Position numbers and translations under genes: made by a program | Shown here: one piece after another, positions 54,394 through 63,909 of the stretch | How positions within the stretch are numbered: the stretch's first letter is position 1 | Layout of the letters: each line of letters opens with the position of its first letter | Assembly (NCBI RefSeq): GCF_001713395.1 | Contig: NZ_CP016452.1 | Location: 496,001 to 560,000 of the forward strand | Direction: 5' to 3' | DNA length: 64,000 bases | Source of the DNA: Sinorhizobium sp. RAC02 | GTDB lineage: Bacteria > Pseudomonadota > Alphaproteobacteria > Rhizobiales > Rhizobiaceae | Notes under the pieces: model-generated | What the model was told of the DNA's origin: nothing | Databases searched by the model: none | What the model saw: the letters and a program-made list of their open reading frames with translations, nothing else

Positions 54394-55793
54394 GCCAGTC
54401 CCCCATCGCCGTCTTTGATCTCGGCAAGACAAACTCCAAGCTGTTCGTCGTTTCAGCCGAGGGCCGGGTGATCGACGAGGCGCGGACCCGCCCCGTCTGG
54501 CGCGAGCACGCGGATCTGCGCGTTCTGGATGATGCCGCTCTCTTTCGCTGGATGGAGGACGAGCTGGCGCGGGCCGTTGCGACGCACGGGGTCGATCGCA
54601 TGATCTTCTCGGGGCATGGCTGCACCTTTGCGCTTGTTGCGGGCGATGCGCTCGTTCACGCAATCCTGGATTATGAGCAGGAGCCACCCGCTGACATCGC
54701 CAGCCGTATTGACGTGATGGCGCCCGAGTTCAACGAAACCTATTCGCCGCCGCTGCCGCTGGGGTTCAACTATGGACGGCATCTGCTGTGGCTGAACGAG
54801 CGCTACCCGGGCCTCATCGCCAAGGCTGATGCCATCCTCGCCTATCCGCAGTTCTGGACCTGGAAGTTTTCCGGCCGGCTTGTCTCGGAGGTTTCCTATC
54901 TCGGCTGTCATTCCAATCTTTGGGCGCCGCTGCAGGACGATTTCAGCAGCCTCGTCGATCGCATGGGCTGGCGCGGCCAGATGCCGGAATTCTCGCGCGC
55001 CGGCAGCGTCATTGGCGCGCATACGGTGACGCTCGACGACGGGCGCAGCACGAAGGTCGCGGTGCATAACGGCGTGCATGACAGCAATGCCGCGCTCCAC
55101 TTCTACCGCTCGCTCGGGTTCTCGGATTTTACGCTGGTATCGACCGGCACCTGGGTCATCATCTTCAATCCGGCAAGTCCGCTTGAAAAGCTCGACGCCG
55201 CGCGCGACATGCTGGCCAATGTCACGGTCGACCATCAGCCGGTTGCGACCATCCGCTTCATGGGCGGTCGGGAATATGATGTTGCGAGCGGGGGCTGGAC
55301 ACAGCCGGTTTCTCCGGAGGCAGTGGCGGCAGTGATCGCCAAGCGTGCTTTTGCCCTGCCATCCTTCGCGCTCGGCGGGCCGATGCCGGGCCATGAAGGG
55401 CGTTTCGTCGGCCCGACGGTCGAAGGCGAGGAACAGGCGGCTGTCGCCATGCTCTATGTCGCGCTGATGACGGATCTGTCTCTCGACCTCATCGGCTCGG
55501 CCAATGCGATCGTCATCGATGGCGGCCTTGTGAAGACGGGACTTTATGCCTCCGTTCTGGCGACGCTTCGCTCGCAGCAAACCGTGCACACGAGCGCCAA
55601 TCCGGAGGGTAGCGCCTTTGGTGCCGCTGCACTCGTCTTCGACGCGATTGGTCGCAATCCCTTCGTCAACGATTGCGTGATCGCCGAACCTGCACTGATG
55701 TCCGGCCTCGACGAATACCGGCGGGAATGGCGGCACCATGTCGATGCCATGACATCGGGTGAACCGACCTCGCGAAGGGAGAAGCGCGCATGA
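54390..55793 (+). CDS. FGGY-family carbohydrate kinase (fuculo/rhamnulokinase-like)
   Basis: 467 residues. The start reads [19 protein letters not shown], a variant of the usual DxGTxxxR; later blocks are [20 protein letters not shown] with the catalytic Asp and [13 protein letters not shown], features shared with rhamnulo- and fuculokinases. It uses a TTG start that overlaps the regulator stop. A 4-bp ATGA overlap couples it to the importer ATPase gene. It probably phosphorylates the sugar taken up by the importer that follows. Confidence 0.87.
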   Translation: MSQSPIAVFDLGKTNSKLFVVSAEGRVIDEARTRPVWREHADLRVLDDAALFRWMEDELARAVATHGVDRMIFSGHGCTFALVAGDALVHAILDYEQEPPADIASRIDVMAPEFNETYSPPLPLGFNYGRHLLWLNERYPGLIAKADAILAYPQFWTWKFSGRLVSEVSYLGCHSNLWAPLQDDFSSLVDRMGWRGQMPEFSRAGSVIGAHTVTLDDGRSTKVAVHNGVHDSNAALHFYRSLGFSDFTLVSTGTWVIIFNPASPLEKLDAARDMLANVTVDHQPVATIRFMGGREYDVASGGWTQPVSPEAVAAVIAKRAFALPSFALGGPMPGHEGRFVGPTVEGEEQAAVAMLYVALMTDLSLDLIGSANAIVIDGGLVKTGLYASVLATLRSQQTVHTSANPEGSAFGAAALVFDAIGRNPFVNDCVIAEPALMSGLDEYRREWRHHVDAMTSGEPTSRREKRA

Positions 55794-57331
55794 CGGCAAC
55801 CATGAACGGGCAGCGCGCGCTCCTGGAGATGCGGAATATCAGCAAGACCTTCGGTGTGTCGAAAGCGTTGTCGCAGGTGAGCCTTGCGGTCCATTCCGGC
55901 GAAGTGCACGCGTTGATGGGCGAGAACGGCGCGGGCAAGTCGACGCTGATGAAGATCCTGTCGGGCGCCTACACGGCCGATCCGGGCGGCTCGGTGCTGA
56001 TCGACGGCGAGACAGTGACGCTCGGCGACCCGTTGAAGGCCAAGGCCTATGGCATTGCGGTCATCTATCAGGAACTTTCGCTCGCGCCGAACCTGACGGT
56101 GGCGCAGAACATGTTTCTCGGAAACGAGCCGTCGCGTTTCGGCGTTGCCGATCGCGCGGAAATGCGCCGCCGGGCAGAACCTATTCTCAAGCAGCTCGGC
56201 ATCGGTTTCGACGCCTCCCGCCGTGTTGCGGAACTGTCGCTGGGCGAGCGGCAGATGGTGGAGATCGCCCGGGCGCTGACCACCAACGCCCGCATCATCG
56301 TCATGGACGAGCCGACGACGTCGCTGACGAGCCGCGAGACCGACAGGCTGTTCGACGTCATTGCCCGTCTCAAGGCCGATGGCATCGCCATCATCTATAT
56401 CAGCCACCGCATGGAGGAGGTCTATCAGCTCTCCGACCGGGTGAGCGTGCTGCGCGACGGCGCCTATGTCGGCACCCTCGACCGCGCGGATCTTTCCGCC
56501 AGCAAGCTCGTCTCGATGATGGTCGGCCGGGATCTCTCGTCCTTCTACAAGAAGGAGCACCGGCAGGCCGCAGGCGAACGCGCGGCGGTGCTTTCGGTCG
56601 AAAAGATCGGCGACGGTATCAAGGTGCACGATTGCTCGTTCGAGGTGCGCGCCGGCGAAGTGCTCGGCATTGCCGGTCTCGTCGGCTCGGGGCGCACGGA
56701 ACTGGCACGCCTCGTCTACGGCGCCGATAACCGGACCTCCGGTGACGTGATGCTGAACGGCAGGGCGCTTGCAATCAGCTCGCCACGTGACGCGCTGGAC
56801 GCGGGTATCGCCTACCTCACCGAGGATCGCAAGGCGCTCGGCCTGTTCCTCGACATGTCGATCAGCGACAACATCAATATCGGCGTGATCGCCGATGATG
56901 CGAAGGCGGCCGGTGTGCGCAACTTCGCGCGAGCGCAAGAGCGGGCGTCGCATTCGGTGAAGTCGCTCTCGATCCGCACCGCAGGCACGCAAATCAATGT
57001 CGGTGCTCTGTCCGGGGGAAACCAGCAGAAAGTGCTGCTTGCGCGTCTGCTCGAGACGAAGCCCAAGGCCATCATTCTCGACGAACCGACACGCGGCGTC
57101 GATGTCGGCGCCAAGTCGGAAATCTACCGGATCATCGACGAACTCGCCCAGAACGGCATCGCCATCGTCGTCATCTCCAGCGATCTGCCGGAAATCCTCG
57201 GCATTGCCGACCGGGTGCTGGTCATGCGCGAGGGGCGGATCGCCGGTGAAGTGACAGGTTCGGCGGAAGCGCCGATCGAGCAGGAAGCGATCATGGCGCT
57301 TGCGACCGGCTCAGCCGGCCATGCGGCCTGA
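55790..57331 (+). CDS. Ribose-type ABC importer, double ATP-binding protein
   Basis: 513 residues, the RbsA/XylG type with two nucleotide-binding domains. The first has Walker [25 protein letters not shown] and [15 protein letters not shown]. The second has the degenerate Walker [10 protein letters not shown], the signature [15 protein letters not shown] and [18 protein letters not shown]. This is the standard sugar importer ATPase for pentoses and hexoses. A long antisense frame across it is a shadow. Confidence 0.93.
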   Translation: MTATMNGQRALLEMRNISKTFGVSKALSQVSLAVHSGEVHALMGENGAGKSTLMKILSGAYTADPGGSVLIDGETVTLGDPLKAKAYGIAVIYQELSLAPNLTVAQNMFLGNEPSRFGVADRAEMRRRAEPILKQLGIGFDASRRVAELSLGERQMVEIARALTTNARIIVMDEPTTSLTSRETDRLFDVIARLKADGIAIIYISHRMEEVYQLSDRVSVLRDGAYVGTLDRADLSASKLVSMMVGRDLSSFYKKEHRQAAGERAAVLSVEKIGDGIKVHDCSFEVRAGEVLGIAGLVGSGRTELARLVYGADNRTSGDVMLNGRALAISSPRDALDAGIAYLTEDRKALGLFLDMSISDNINIGVIADDAKAAGVRNFARAQERASHSVKSLSIRTAGTQINVGALSGGNQQKVLLARLLETKPKAIILDEPTRGVDVGAKSEIYRIIDELAQNGIAIVVISSDLPEILGIADRVLVMREGRIAGEVTGSAEAPIEQEAIMALATGSAGHAA

Positions 57332-57367
57332 TTGCGAAGACAGAAACGAAGAAGACGGGACGAAACC

Positions 57368-58351
57368 ATGAGTGCAAGCGAAACCGAACAGGGCCGGATG
57401 GAAAAGCTGAAACTGCGCTCGACGCTGACGGCGCTCGGCATGCTGCCGGTCCTCGTGCTTCTGGCCATTGGCTTCCATCTGCTCAGCGGCCGGTTCCTCT
57501 CCGTCAACAACCTGTCGATCGTCATGCAGCAGGCATCGATCAACACGGTGCTGGCGGCCGGCATGACCTTCGTCATTCTGACGGGCGGCATCGACCTTTC
57601 CGTCGGCTCGATTCTCGCGGCCTCGGCCATGGTCGCGGTCATGGTTTCGCTGGTGCCGGATCTCGGCATGCTCGGCATTCCCGCAGCGATCGCGGCCGGC
57701 CTTGCCTGCGGCTTCCTCAACGGCGCGATCATCGCCTGGCTGAAACTGCCGCCCTTCATCGTGACGCTCGGCTCGCTGACCGCCATTCGCGGCGTGGCGC
57801 GCCTGCTCGGTGATGATACGACCGTCTTCAACCCGGACCTGCCGTTCGACTTCATCGGCAACGGCTCGCTGTTCGGCGTGCCGTGGCTCGCGGTGATCGC
57901 GATCGCAACGATTATCGCGTCCTGGTTCATTCTGAAGCGCACGGTGCTGGGCACCTGGATCTATGCCGTCGGCGGCAACTCCGAGGCGGCACGCCTCACC
58001 GGCATCAAGGTGCCTCTGGTGCTGCTCTTCGTCTACTCGATGTCGGGCCTGCTTTCCGGCCTTGGCGGCGCCATGTCGGCAGCCCGCCTCTATGCGGCCA
58101 ACGGCCTCCAGCTCGGACAGGCCTACGAACTCGACGCGATCGCCGCGGTCATCCTCGGCGGCACCAGCTTCGTCGGCGGTGTCGGTTCCATCTGGGGCAC
58201 GCTCATCGGCGCGCTGATCATCGCCGTCCTCTCCAACGGCCTCATCCTCGTCGGGGTTTCGGACATCTGGCAGTACATCATCAAGGGCCTCGTCATCATC
58301 GTCGCCGTCGGCCTCGATCGCTACAGGCTCAAAGGGCTTGGCCGGACGTGA
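57368..58351 (+). CDS. Ribose-type ABC importer permease
   Basis: 327 residues from ATG 57368; a frame back to 57332 would begin directly after the ATPase stop and lacks a good ribosome-binding site. It has about eight to ten membrane helices of the RbsC family, with GGIDLSVGSILAASAMVAV, the AVGGNSEAARLTGIKV block and ILGGTSFVGGVGSIWGTLIG. It forms the membrane channel, probably as a homodimer. Confidence 0.92.
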   Translation: MSASETEQGRMEKLKLRSTLTALGMLPVLVLLAIGFHLLSGRFLSVNNLSIVMQQASINTVLAAGMTFVILTGGIDLSVGSILAASAMVAVMVSLVPDLGMLGIPAAIAAGLACGFLNGAIIAWLKLPPFIVTLGSLTAIRGVARLLGDDTTVFNPDLPFDFIGNGSLFGVPWLAVIAIATIIASWFILKRTVLGTWIYAVGGNSEAARLTGIKVPLVLLFVYSMSGLLSGLGGAMSAARLYAANGLQLGQAYELDAIAAVILGGTSFVGGVGSIWGTLIGALIIAVLSNGLILVGVSDIWQYIIKGLVIIVAVGLDRYRLKGLGRT

Positions 58352-58419
58352 GGTCTGGCTGAACGAACCGGTCGCAACCGGAGACAACGGCGCGACAAGC
58401 GCCACCAAAGGAGGAAAAC

Positions 58420-59358
58420 ATGCGTCTTATGTCCACGTTGCTCGTCGGCACCGCCATGGCTGCCGCGCTCGCCATGCCCGCAGCCGCCAAGGACCTCAAC
58501 AAGATCGGCATTTCGGTCGGTCTTCTCGGCAACCCGTTCTTCGTCGCCACCATCAAGGGCATCGAGGACCGCGCCAAGGAAATCAATCCGAATGTCGAAG
58601 TCATCTCGGTCTCGGCCGACTACGACCTCAACAAGCAGGTCTCGCAGGTCGATAACTTCATTGCCGCCGGTGTCGACATCATCATGCTGAATGCCGTCGA
58701 TGCAAAGGCCATTACGCCCGCCGTGAAGAAGGCGCAGGCCGCCGGCATCGTGGTCGCCGCCTTCGACGTCTCCGCCCCCGGCGCCGACGTCACCGTCATG
58801 ACCAACAACGTCAAGGCCGGCGAAGAAGCCTGCAACTACATCGCCGACAAGCTTGGCAACAAGGGTGACGTCGTCATCATCAACGGCCCGGCCTCCTCCT
58901 CGATCCTCGAACGCGTTCAGGGCTGCAAGGATGCGCTCGGCAAACATGCCGACATAAAGATACTCTCCGACGACCAGAACGGCCAGGGCTCGCGCGACGG
59001 CGGCCTTGCCGTGATGCAGGGCCTGCTCACCCGCTTCGACAAGATCGACGCCGTCTTCGCGATCAACGATCCGACCGCGATCGGCGCCGAACTCGCCGCC
59101 AAGCAGCTGAACCGCAGCGAATTCTTCTTCACCGCCGTGGATGGCGCGCCGGATATCGAAACGTCGCTTGCCAGCGGCAATTCGATGATCAAGGCATCGG
59201 CATCGCAGGATCCCTATGTCATGGCCGGCCAGGCACTGAAGCTCGGCGTCGAGGTTCTGAACGGCACCAAGCCGGCTGAGCCGGTCGTTCTGCTCGATCC
59301 GCAGCTGATCACGGCTGATAACGTCAAGGATTACAAGGGCTGGACCGCAGCCCGCTAA
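58420..59358 (+). CDS. Ribose-type ABC importer sugar-binding protein
   Basis: 312 residues with a signal peptide (MRLMSTLLVGTAMAAALAMPAAA) and an RbsB-like mature fold: IGISVGLLGNPFFVATIKGI, DIIMLNAVDAKAITPAVKKA, GPASSSILERVQGCKDAL and TAVDGAPDIETSLASGNSMI. It should bind a monosaccharide in the periplasm and deliver it to the permease. AAAGGAGG lies just upstream. It is followed by a strong hairpin at 59373, which may raise its mRNA stability relative to the genes around it. Confidence 0.92.
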   Translation: MRLMSTLLVGTAMAAALAMPAAAKDLNKIGISVGLLGNPFFVATIKGIEDRAKEINPNVEVISVSADYDLNKQVSQVDNFIAAGVDIIMLNAVDAKAITPAVKKAQAAGIVVAAFDVSAPGADVTVMTNNVKAGEEACNYIADKLGNKGDVVIINGPASSSILERVQGCKDALGKHADIKILSDDQNGQGSRDGGLAVMQGLLTRFDKIDAVFAINDPTAIGAELAAKQLNRSEFFFTAVDGAPDIETSLASGNSMIKASASQDPYVMAGQALKLGVEVLNGTKPAEPVVLLDPQLITADNVKDYKGWTAAR

Positions 59359-59372
59359 CCCTTCCTCCCAGA

Positions 59373-59409
59373 CGGCCGGGCACGCAGGCGAAAGCGGCGT
59401 GCCCGGCCG
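59373..59409 (+). terminator. Long GC-rich hairpin after the binding-protein gene
   Basis: A perfect 13-bp stem (CGGCCGGGCACGC / GCGTGCCCGGCCG) with an 11-base loop that itself can form GCGAAAGC. It is in the gap before the epimerase gene without a T-run. It likely acts as a 3' stabilising element for the highly expressed binding-protein message and only partly terminates. Confidence 0.7.
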
Positions 59410-59444
59410 ACCTTCTTCAATCGATTTCAGAAAGCAGCCGAGAT

Positions 59445-60341
59445 ATGTCGAAAATCGGGGTCCATTCCTTCGTCTGGAGCGCTGGCTCCTCGCGCGGCGA
59501 GCTTGAAAAGGCGCTCGAGAACACGCACAGGCTTGGCTACAAGCTCATCGAATTCTCCTATCTCGATCCGCAGCAGGTCGATGTGAAATGGCTTGCCAGC
59601 CGCATTCGGGAACTCGGCCTCGACGTGGCGATCAGCATGGGGCTTCCGCCGGAAGGCGATATTTCGAGCGATGACGCCTCGGTGGTCGCCAACGGCACGG
59701 ATATTCTCGACAGGGCGGTGGCGCTCGTGCGCGATCTCGGCGGCACGAAGCTCGCCGGCATCTTGAGTTCCGCACACGGCAAGCAGGAACATGCGCTGAC
59801 CCGCAAAAGCTGGGACACCAGCGTCTCGGCACTCTCCAAGGTGGCGGACAGAGCCAGGGCCGCCGGCGTCACGCTCAATCTGGAGATCGTCAACCGCTTC
59901 GAAAGCAATATGTTGAACACCGCGGCGCAGGGCATGGCCTATATCCTCGATACGGGCGCATCGAACGTGCTGCTGCATCTCGATACCTTCCACATGAACA
60001 TCGAGGAGGCCGATGTCGGCCTCGCCATCCGTCACGCCGCCGACAAGATCGGCTATATCCATATCGGTGAAAGCCACCGTGGTTACCTCGGCACTGGCAC
60101 CATCGATTTTGCCGCGATCTTCGATGCACTAGTGGCGATCGGCTGGGACGACTATGTCACCTTCGAATCTTTTTCCACGACGATCGTCGACAAGGACCTG
60201 TCGCTGAAGACGGCGATCTGGCGCAATCTCTGGGACGACAACATTGCACTCGCCCGCCACGCCCACTGTTTCATCGAGCTGGGTCTGGAGACGGCGCGTC
60301 TCAAGGGCGAGCTCGTTTGCCAAGCCCACCTCCCCATCTAG
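59445..60341 (+). CDS. Sugar 3-epimerase of the D-tagatose/D-psicose family
   Basis: 298 residues with the TIM-barrel of the sugar-phosphate-isomerase-like superfamily. Four conserved blocks that hold the metal and catalytic residues are present: LNLEIVNRFESNMLNTAAQG (Glu), LHLDTFHMNIEEADVGLA (Asp), YIHIGESHRGYLGTG (His) and FESFSTTIV (Glu). These match the D-psicose 3-epimerase group (also L-ribulose 3-epimerases). It probably interconverts ketoses at C3, feeding the kinase and aldolase of this cluster. The last residues (LVCQAHLPI) look atypical, perhaps changed by a later rearrangement. It is the last gene of the rightward arm. Confidence 0.87.
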   Translation: MSKIGVHSFVWSAGSSRGELEKALENTHRLGYKLIEFSYLDPQQVDVKWLASRIRELGLDVAISMGLPPEGDISSDDASVVANGTDILDRAVALVRDLGGTKLAGILSSAHGKQEHALTRKSWDTSVSALSKVADRARAAGVTLNLEIVNRFESNMLNTAAQGMAYILDTGASNVLLHLDTFHMNIEEADVGLAIRHAADKIGYIHIGESHRGYLGTGTIDFAAIFDALVAIGWDDYVTFESFSTTIVDKDLSLKTAIWRNLWDDNIALARHAHCFIELGLETARLKGELVCQAHLPI

Positions 60342-60692
60342 CGGTTCAGACCTCATTTGGATCACCTACCAGCCATTGCTCGTGATGCCGGCTGTAAGGT
60401 ACCTAAGCGAAGCAACTCCCACGAGTCTGATCAGATGAAAAAGCTCCAGTCGGATTGGCCTGTGAGCTTCGATTGGATTGGCGGCGCAACGTCAACTCTC
60501 AGACTCGGCATCATCAGCTCCATCGCAATGCGCCGCCGTAGAGCTCGACAAGCTCTTTTGATATGCTCAAGGCGGCAGCCGTCGCTAGGGACGGTCTCGT
60601 CAATCGACTCGGGTTCGAAAAGTATTGAAGTGACGGGAGCCCGCGCTTGCGGCGAGTGGGTGTCAGAGTTCGGGTCAGCGGTTCGACTCCCA
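60342..60692. other. Gap with only fragments
   Basis: A minus-strand piece reads SISKELVELYGGALRWS, which looks like the end of a histidine kinase ATPase domain, but the rest is absent and an alternative frame reads otherwise. A GGTTCGACTCC motif at 60682 looks like a tRNA T-loop without the rest. These suggest a rearranged junction at the end of the sugar cluster. Confidence 0.3.
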
Positions 60693-61643
60693 TCAAGAGC
60701 TTTGAACGAGGCGAGATTTTTCGATGTCGTTCAAAGGCCCTTCCTGCAAACAACCGCAAGCAATCGCTATGGCTCGAAACTTGACACCTTGCCATTTTGC
60801 ATAGTCCAATAGCAGAGTTGGTGAGACCGAGAGATCTCCCTGATTGCCCGGCAGGCTCCAGACCAGCAATCCTTCCGCCCGCGCCCGCGAAAACACTCTC
60901 TGGACATGACCTCGCGACAAGGTGTGCCGGGTTGAGACCTCACTTGCGCGGAGCGGGCCGAGACGGATCGGCTCGGCCATGCTCGCGATGTCGGCGGGCA
61001 AGTGGCAGATGAGTTCGTGAAGGATGTTGCTCCCTGATTCCGTGCGCACGAACAGGTCCACGCTTGCCGGCGGCTCCGCCCAGGCCGGATCGAAGACCAG
61101 AGCGCGAATGGCCAGCGGGTGGATGCTGGCCAGCAGGTGCGGATTCCCGCCAAGCGTCGCGAGGCGGTCGCCACCATCCATCCGGTCGAGGGCCGAAAGA
61201 TGGCTTTCCAGCCACTGGCCGACCAGCGCCTCGCCGTATGGGCTGAGTTGCAGCGGCTTGACGCGCTTGTCCCGGCTTTCCAGCGGTACGAGCAGTCCGT
61301 AGGCACGCATTTCCGCAAGATGCGCTGTCAACGTGTTCTTGCTGAAGGGTTGGCGTTCGGCGAAGAAATCGATCAGCGATCCGGCGGTGAGCGGCGGCCG
61401 TGTATCATCGTGCTTCCGCTCGAAATGCAAGGCGACAATAGCCTGGGTGATCAGCCATTTCTGCATGCTGGCGACATACCGGACCACGCGCGGCGCGGTG
61501 TCGTGCATAGCAAGCAACTGTTCCGCCGCATCGCGCAAGACGGCAAAAAATGTCGAATCGCCATTCCATTTCATCTGGCTGAAATCACTTTTCGTATCTG
61601 CGGATCGCGTTTCATAGCTGCCGTTTATGGCATGCGTTTCCAC
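60693..61643 (-). CDS. Winged-helix-like regulator, function unknown
   Basis: 316 residues. Residues about 55-145 (VVRYVASMQKWLITQAIVAL, FSKNTLTAHLAEMRAYGLLV, SRDKRVKPLQLSPYGEAL) look like a MarR-type winged helix with the wing. A second helix-turn-helix-like segment occurs near 225-260 (RASEVSTRHTLSRGHVQRVF). No effector-domain signature was recognised. It is divergent from the autotransporter gene across a 146-bp gap, so it may control it. No operator is obvious. Confidence 0.65.
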   Translation of the reverse strand: METHAINGSYETRSADTKSDFSQMKWNGDSTFFAVLRDAAEQLLAMHDTAPRVVRYVASMQKWLITQAIVALHFERKHDDTRPPLTAGSLIDFFAERQPFSKNTLTAHLAEMRAYGLLVPLESRDKRVKPLQLSPYGEALVGQWLESHLSALDRMDGGDRLATLGGNPHLLASIHPLAIRALVFDPAWAEPPASVDLFVRTESGSNILHELICHLPADIASMAEPIRLGPLRASEVSTRHTLSRGHVQRVFSRARAEGLLVWSLPGNQGDLSVSPTLLLDYAKWQGVKFRAIAIACGCLQEGPLNDIEKSRLVQSS

Positions 61644-61789
61644 CTTCCTACCAGCGCAACGTCACGTCGGCATGTCACGGCGCCCGTCGGGTGACTCAAT
61701 TTTGGGTGCACTGGGGTAACACCCGCTTCTTCGATTGATCCCACGTTCTCCCTCTCGCTATGAGTGCTCGTGCCGATCTGGGGAACACT

Positions 61790-63760
61790 ATGAAATCGAT
61801 TTCTTATCGTCTGCGGGCGTGCTGCGCCATCGCATTGCTCATGTCGTCTGCCGCCAGCGCACAGGATTTCCAGGCCGAGTTCAACAGCCAATGGGGCCTG
61901 CGCATGATCGGCGTCGACAAGGCGCTCAAAAAGGGCCTCGACGGCAAGGGCGTTCGGGTAGGTGTGGCCGATACGGGCCTGCAGATCGGCGACAAGCTGC
62001 ACCCTGAACTGGTCGGCCGCTACCGCGGCCTCGGCACCGATGGCTTTGGCGGCAGCCTCGACGATGACAATGGTCATGGAACCCATGTGGCGGGTATCAT
62101 CGCCGCCAACCGGGACGGCAAAGGCATGATGGGCGTTGCCTCGGGCTCCGAGATTGTCGCCTTGAGAGTCCTGCTGGATGATGCTTCTCTCGAAGAACAG
62201 CAGGTCGCAGCAGAAAGCGCCTACCGCTATGCCCTCAAGCAGGGTGTGCGCATTTTCAACGCGTCCTATGGCTATCCCGGCCCGTTCACCGACTACAGCC
62301 CGGACATGATCGAGTCTTTCGCTGCCAAGGAACTCAATGCCTATCGCGAAGTCGTCAATGCGGGCGGTGTGATGGTGGTGGCCGCAGGCAACGACAGCTG
62401 GTCGGTGCCAAGCGTTCCAGGCGCCCTGCCGATGTTCTTTCCCGAATTGCAACGCGGCTGGATGACTGTCGCCGCTGTCGATCCCGCAGGAGAACTCGCC
62501 TGGTATTCACAACGCTGTGGCGGTGGCGCAAAATATTTCTGCATTTCCGCACCAGGCGGAGACCATTTCTACGGTGAAGAGGGCCTGATCAACTCAACTT
62601 GGCTCGACGAAACGTATCTCGGCGAGCAGGGCACGTCCATGGCCGCACCGCACGTGACAGGTGCGCTCGCCATTGCCAAGCAGCTTTATCCCAATGCCAG
62701 CGAACAAGAGCTTGCCCAGCTGGTGTTCCAGACGGCCACCGATATCGGTGACGCCGGTCTGGATGACATCTACGGCTGGGGCCTGCTCAATGTCGGCAAC
62801 CTGGTGACGACCAACGAGGCCGAAGCCGGCGTGATCTATACGCAGGCGGCCTGGTCTCATGCAACGACCGTGAACCGGATTGCCGATGTGATTGAAAGCC
62901 ATTCGGCGCAAGCCGGAACGAATGGCTACGGCCTCTGGCTCACCCCGTTTGCCAGCCGGTCAAGCCTTTCGCTTGGAAACGCCGGCCTCTCCGGCGATTA
63001 CACGACCGGCGGCCTGATCGGCGGTATCGACTATGCGCTCGACGATCGCTGGACGGTGGGTGCAGCCGTCGGCTTCAGCCAGAACCGGTTCGCCGCCGAT
63101 AATGGCAACCACGCCGAAGATACGTCCTATCATGCGGCACCCTACATCGCCTTTGACGACGACACGTTCTTTGCCAATGCCACACTCGGTGCCAGCTTCT
63201 TCTCCGGCAAGACGCGCCGTGTACGGGCGCCGGGCATGGACGATACGATCCTCGGTCTTGCGGGTCTCGACGTCGCCGGCGATCAGAGCGACCGGGCTTT
63301 GTGGGCGACCACGCGGATCGGCAGCCATTTTGCGTTCGATGACCTGAAGGTCTCCCCCTATGTCTTCAGCCGGATGGTGCGCCAGCATCTGGGTGGCGTG
63401 AATGAAACCGGGACCAGCGTTCTCGTGCTGAGCGCGGCCAGCGCAACCGCGACGACCGGCGAAGTCGGCGTCGGCATGAAAGTCAGCACGGCACCCGTCG
63501 CGTTGAGCGGCCTCGACGTGACGCCCTCCTTGAACATCGCCTACGGCCGCAGCTTCGGCGACTTCAAGCGCAAGCTCGAGCTCATGGGGTCTCCGATAGT
63601 CAGCAAGATCGATCCGGATAAAAACCGTGTGGCCCTGGAGACGGACTTGCTGTTCGCCCACTCGACCTCGGCGCTGGAAGGCAAGCTGAGCTACCGCGCC
63701 AGCCTAAACAGCGACGCCGTCAGCCACACAATCGCAGCGACCATCGACATGAGGTTCTAA
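61790..63760 (+). CDS. S8 serine-protease autotransporter
   Basis: 656 residues from the ATG at 61790, where a signal peptide begins (LRACCAIALLMSSAASA); the longer frame to 61760 adds a charged tail. The passenger is a subtilisin-type protease with Asp61 (VADTGLQ), His96 (DDNGHGTHVAG) and Ser283 (GTSMAAPH), plus the oxyanion Asn in VVAAGNDSW. From about 375 the C-terminal 280 residues form an autotransporter beta-barrel ending in ATIDMRF, with the typical terminal Phe. The enzyme is therefore secreted or displayed at the surface by a type V route. It is small for its class. It is a candidate virulence or competition factor. Confidence 0.9.
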   Translation: MKSISYRLRACCAIALLMSSAASAQDFQAEFNSQWGLRMIGVDKALKKGLDGKGVRVGVADTGLQIGDKLHPELVGRYRGLGTDGFGGSLDDDNGHGTHVAGIIAANRDGKGMMGVASGSEIVALRVLLDDASLEEQQVAAESAYRYALKQGVRIFNASYGYPGPFTDYSPDMIESFAAKELNAYREVVNAGGVMVVAAGNDSWSVPSVPGALPMFFPELQRGWMTVAAVDPAGELAWYSQRCGGGAKYFCISAPGGDHFYGEEGLINSTWLDETYLGEQGTSMAAPHVTGALAIAKQLYPNASEQELAQLVFQTATDIGDAGLDDIYGWGLLNVGNLVTTNEAEAGVIYTQAAWSHATTVNRIADVIESHSAQAGTNGYGLWLTPFASRSSLSLGNAGLSGDYTTGGLIGGIDYALDDRWTVGAAVGFSQNRFAADNGNHAEDTSYHAAPYIAFDDDTFFANATLGASFFSGKTRRVRAPGMDDTILGLAGLDVAGDQSDRALWATTRIGSHFAFDDLKVSPYVFSRMVRQHLGGVNETGTSVLVLSAASATATTGEVGVGMKVSTAPVALSGLDVTPSLNIAYGRSFGDFKRKLELMGSPIVSKIDPDKNRVALETDLLFAHSTSALEGKLSYRASLNSDAVSHTIAATIDMRF

Positions 63761-63909
63761 ATTCCAAGGCGGGGGCGCAGGAGCATTTCTGCAGAGAGAG
63801 AAAGCCCCGCTCTACAGACGGCCGCGCAACAACAAAACCGGCCTTTGACGGCGCGTGGTTTGAAAACATTCGTGCCACACACTCGAAACGAAAATCAGGA
63901 AGCGCCGAT

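Noticed and set aside
54453..56992. Very long antisense frames (448 and 482 codons) over the kinase and ABC ATPase genes
   Set aside because: They mirror high-GC codon use of strongly supported genes on the other strand and have no domains of their own.
57311..58408. 365-codon antisense frame over the permease gene
   Set aside because: It is Asp/His/Arg-rich shadow coding opposite a clear RbsC-type permease.
60640..60700. tRNA-like motif (GGTTCGACTCC) on the plus strand
   Set aside because: The T-arm stem has mismatches and no acceptor, D-arm or anticodon arm could be built around it.
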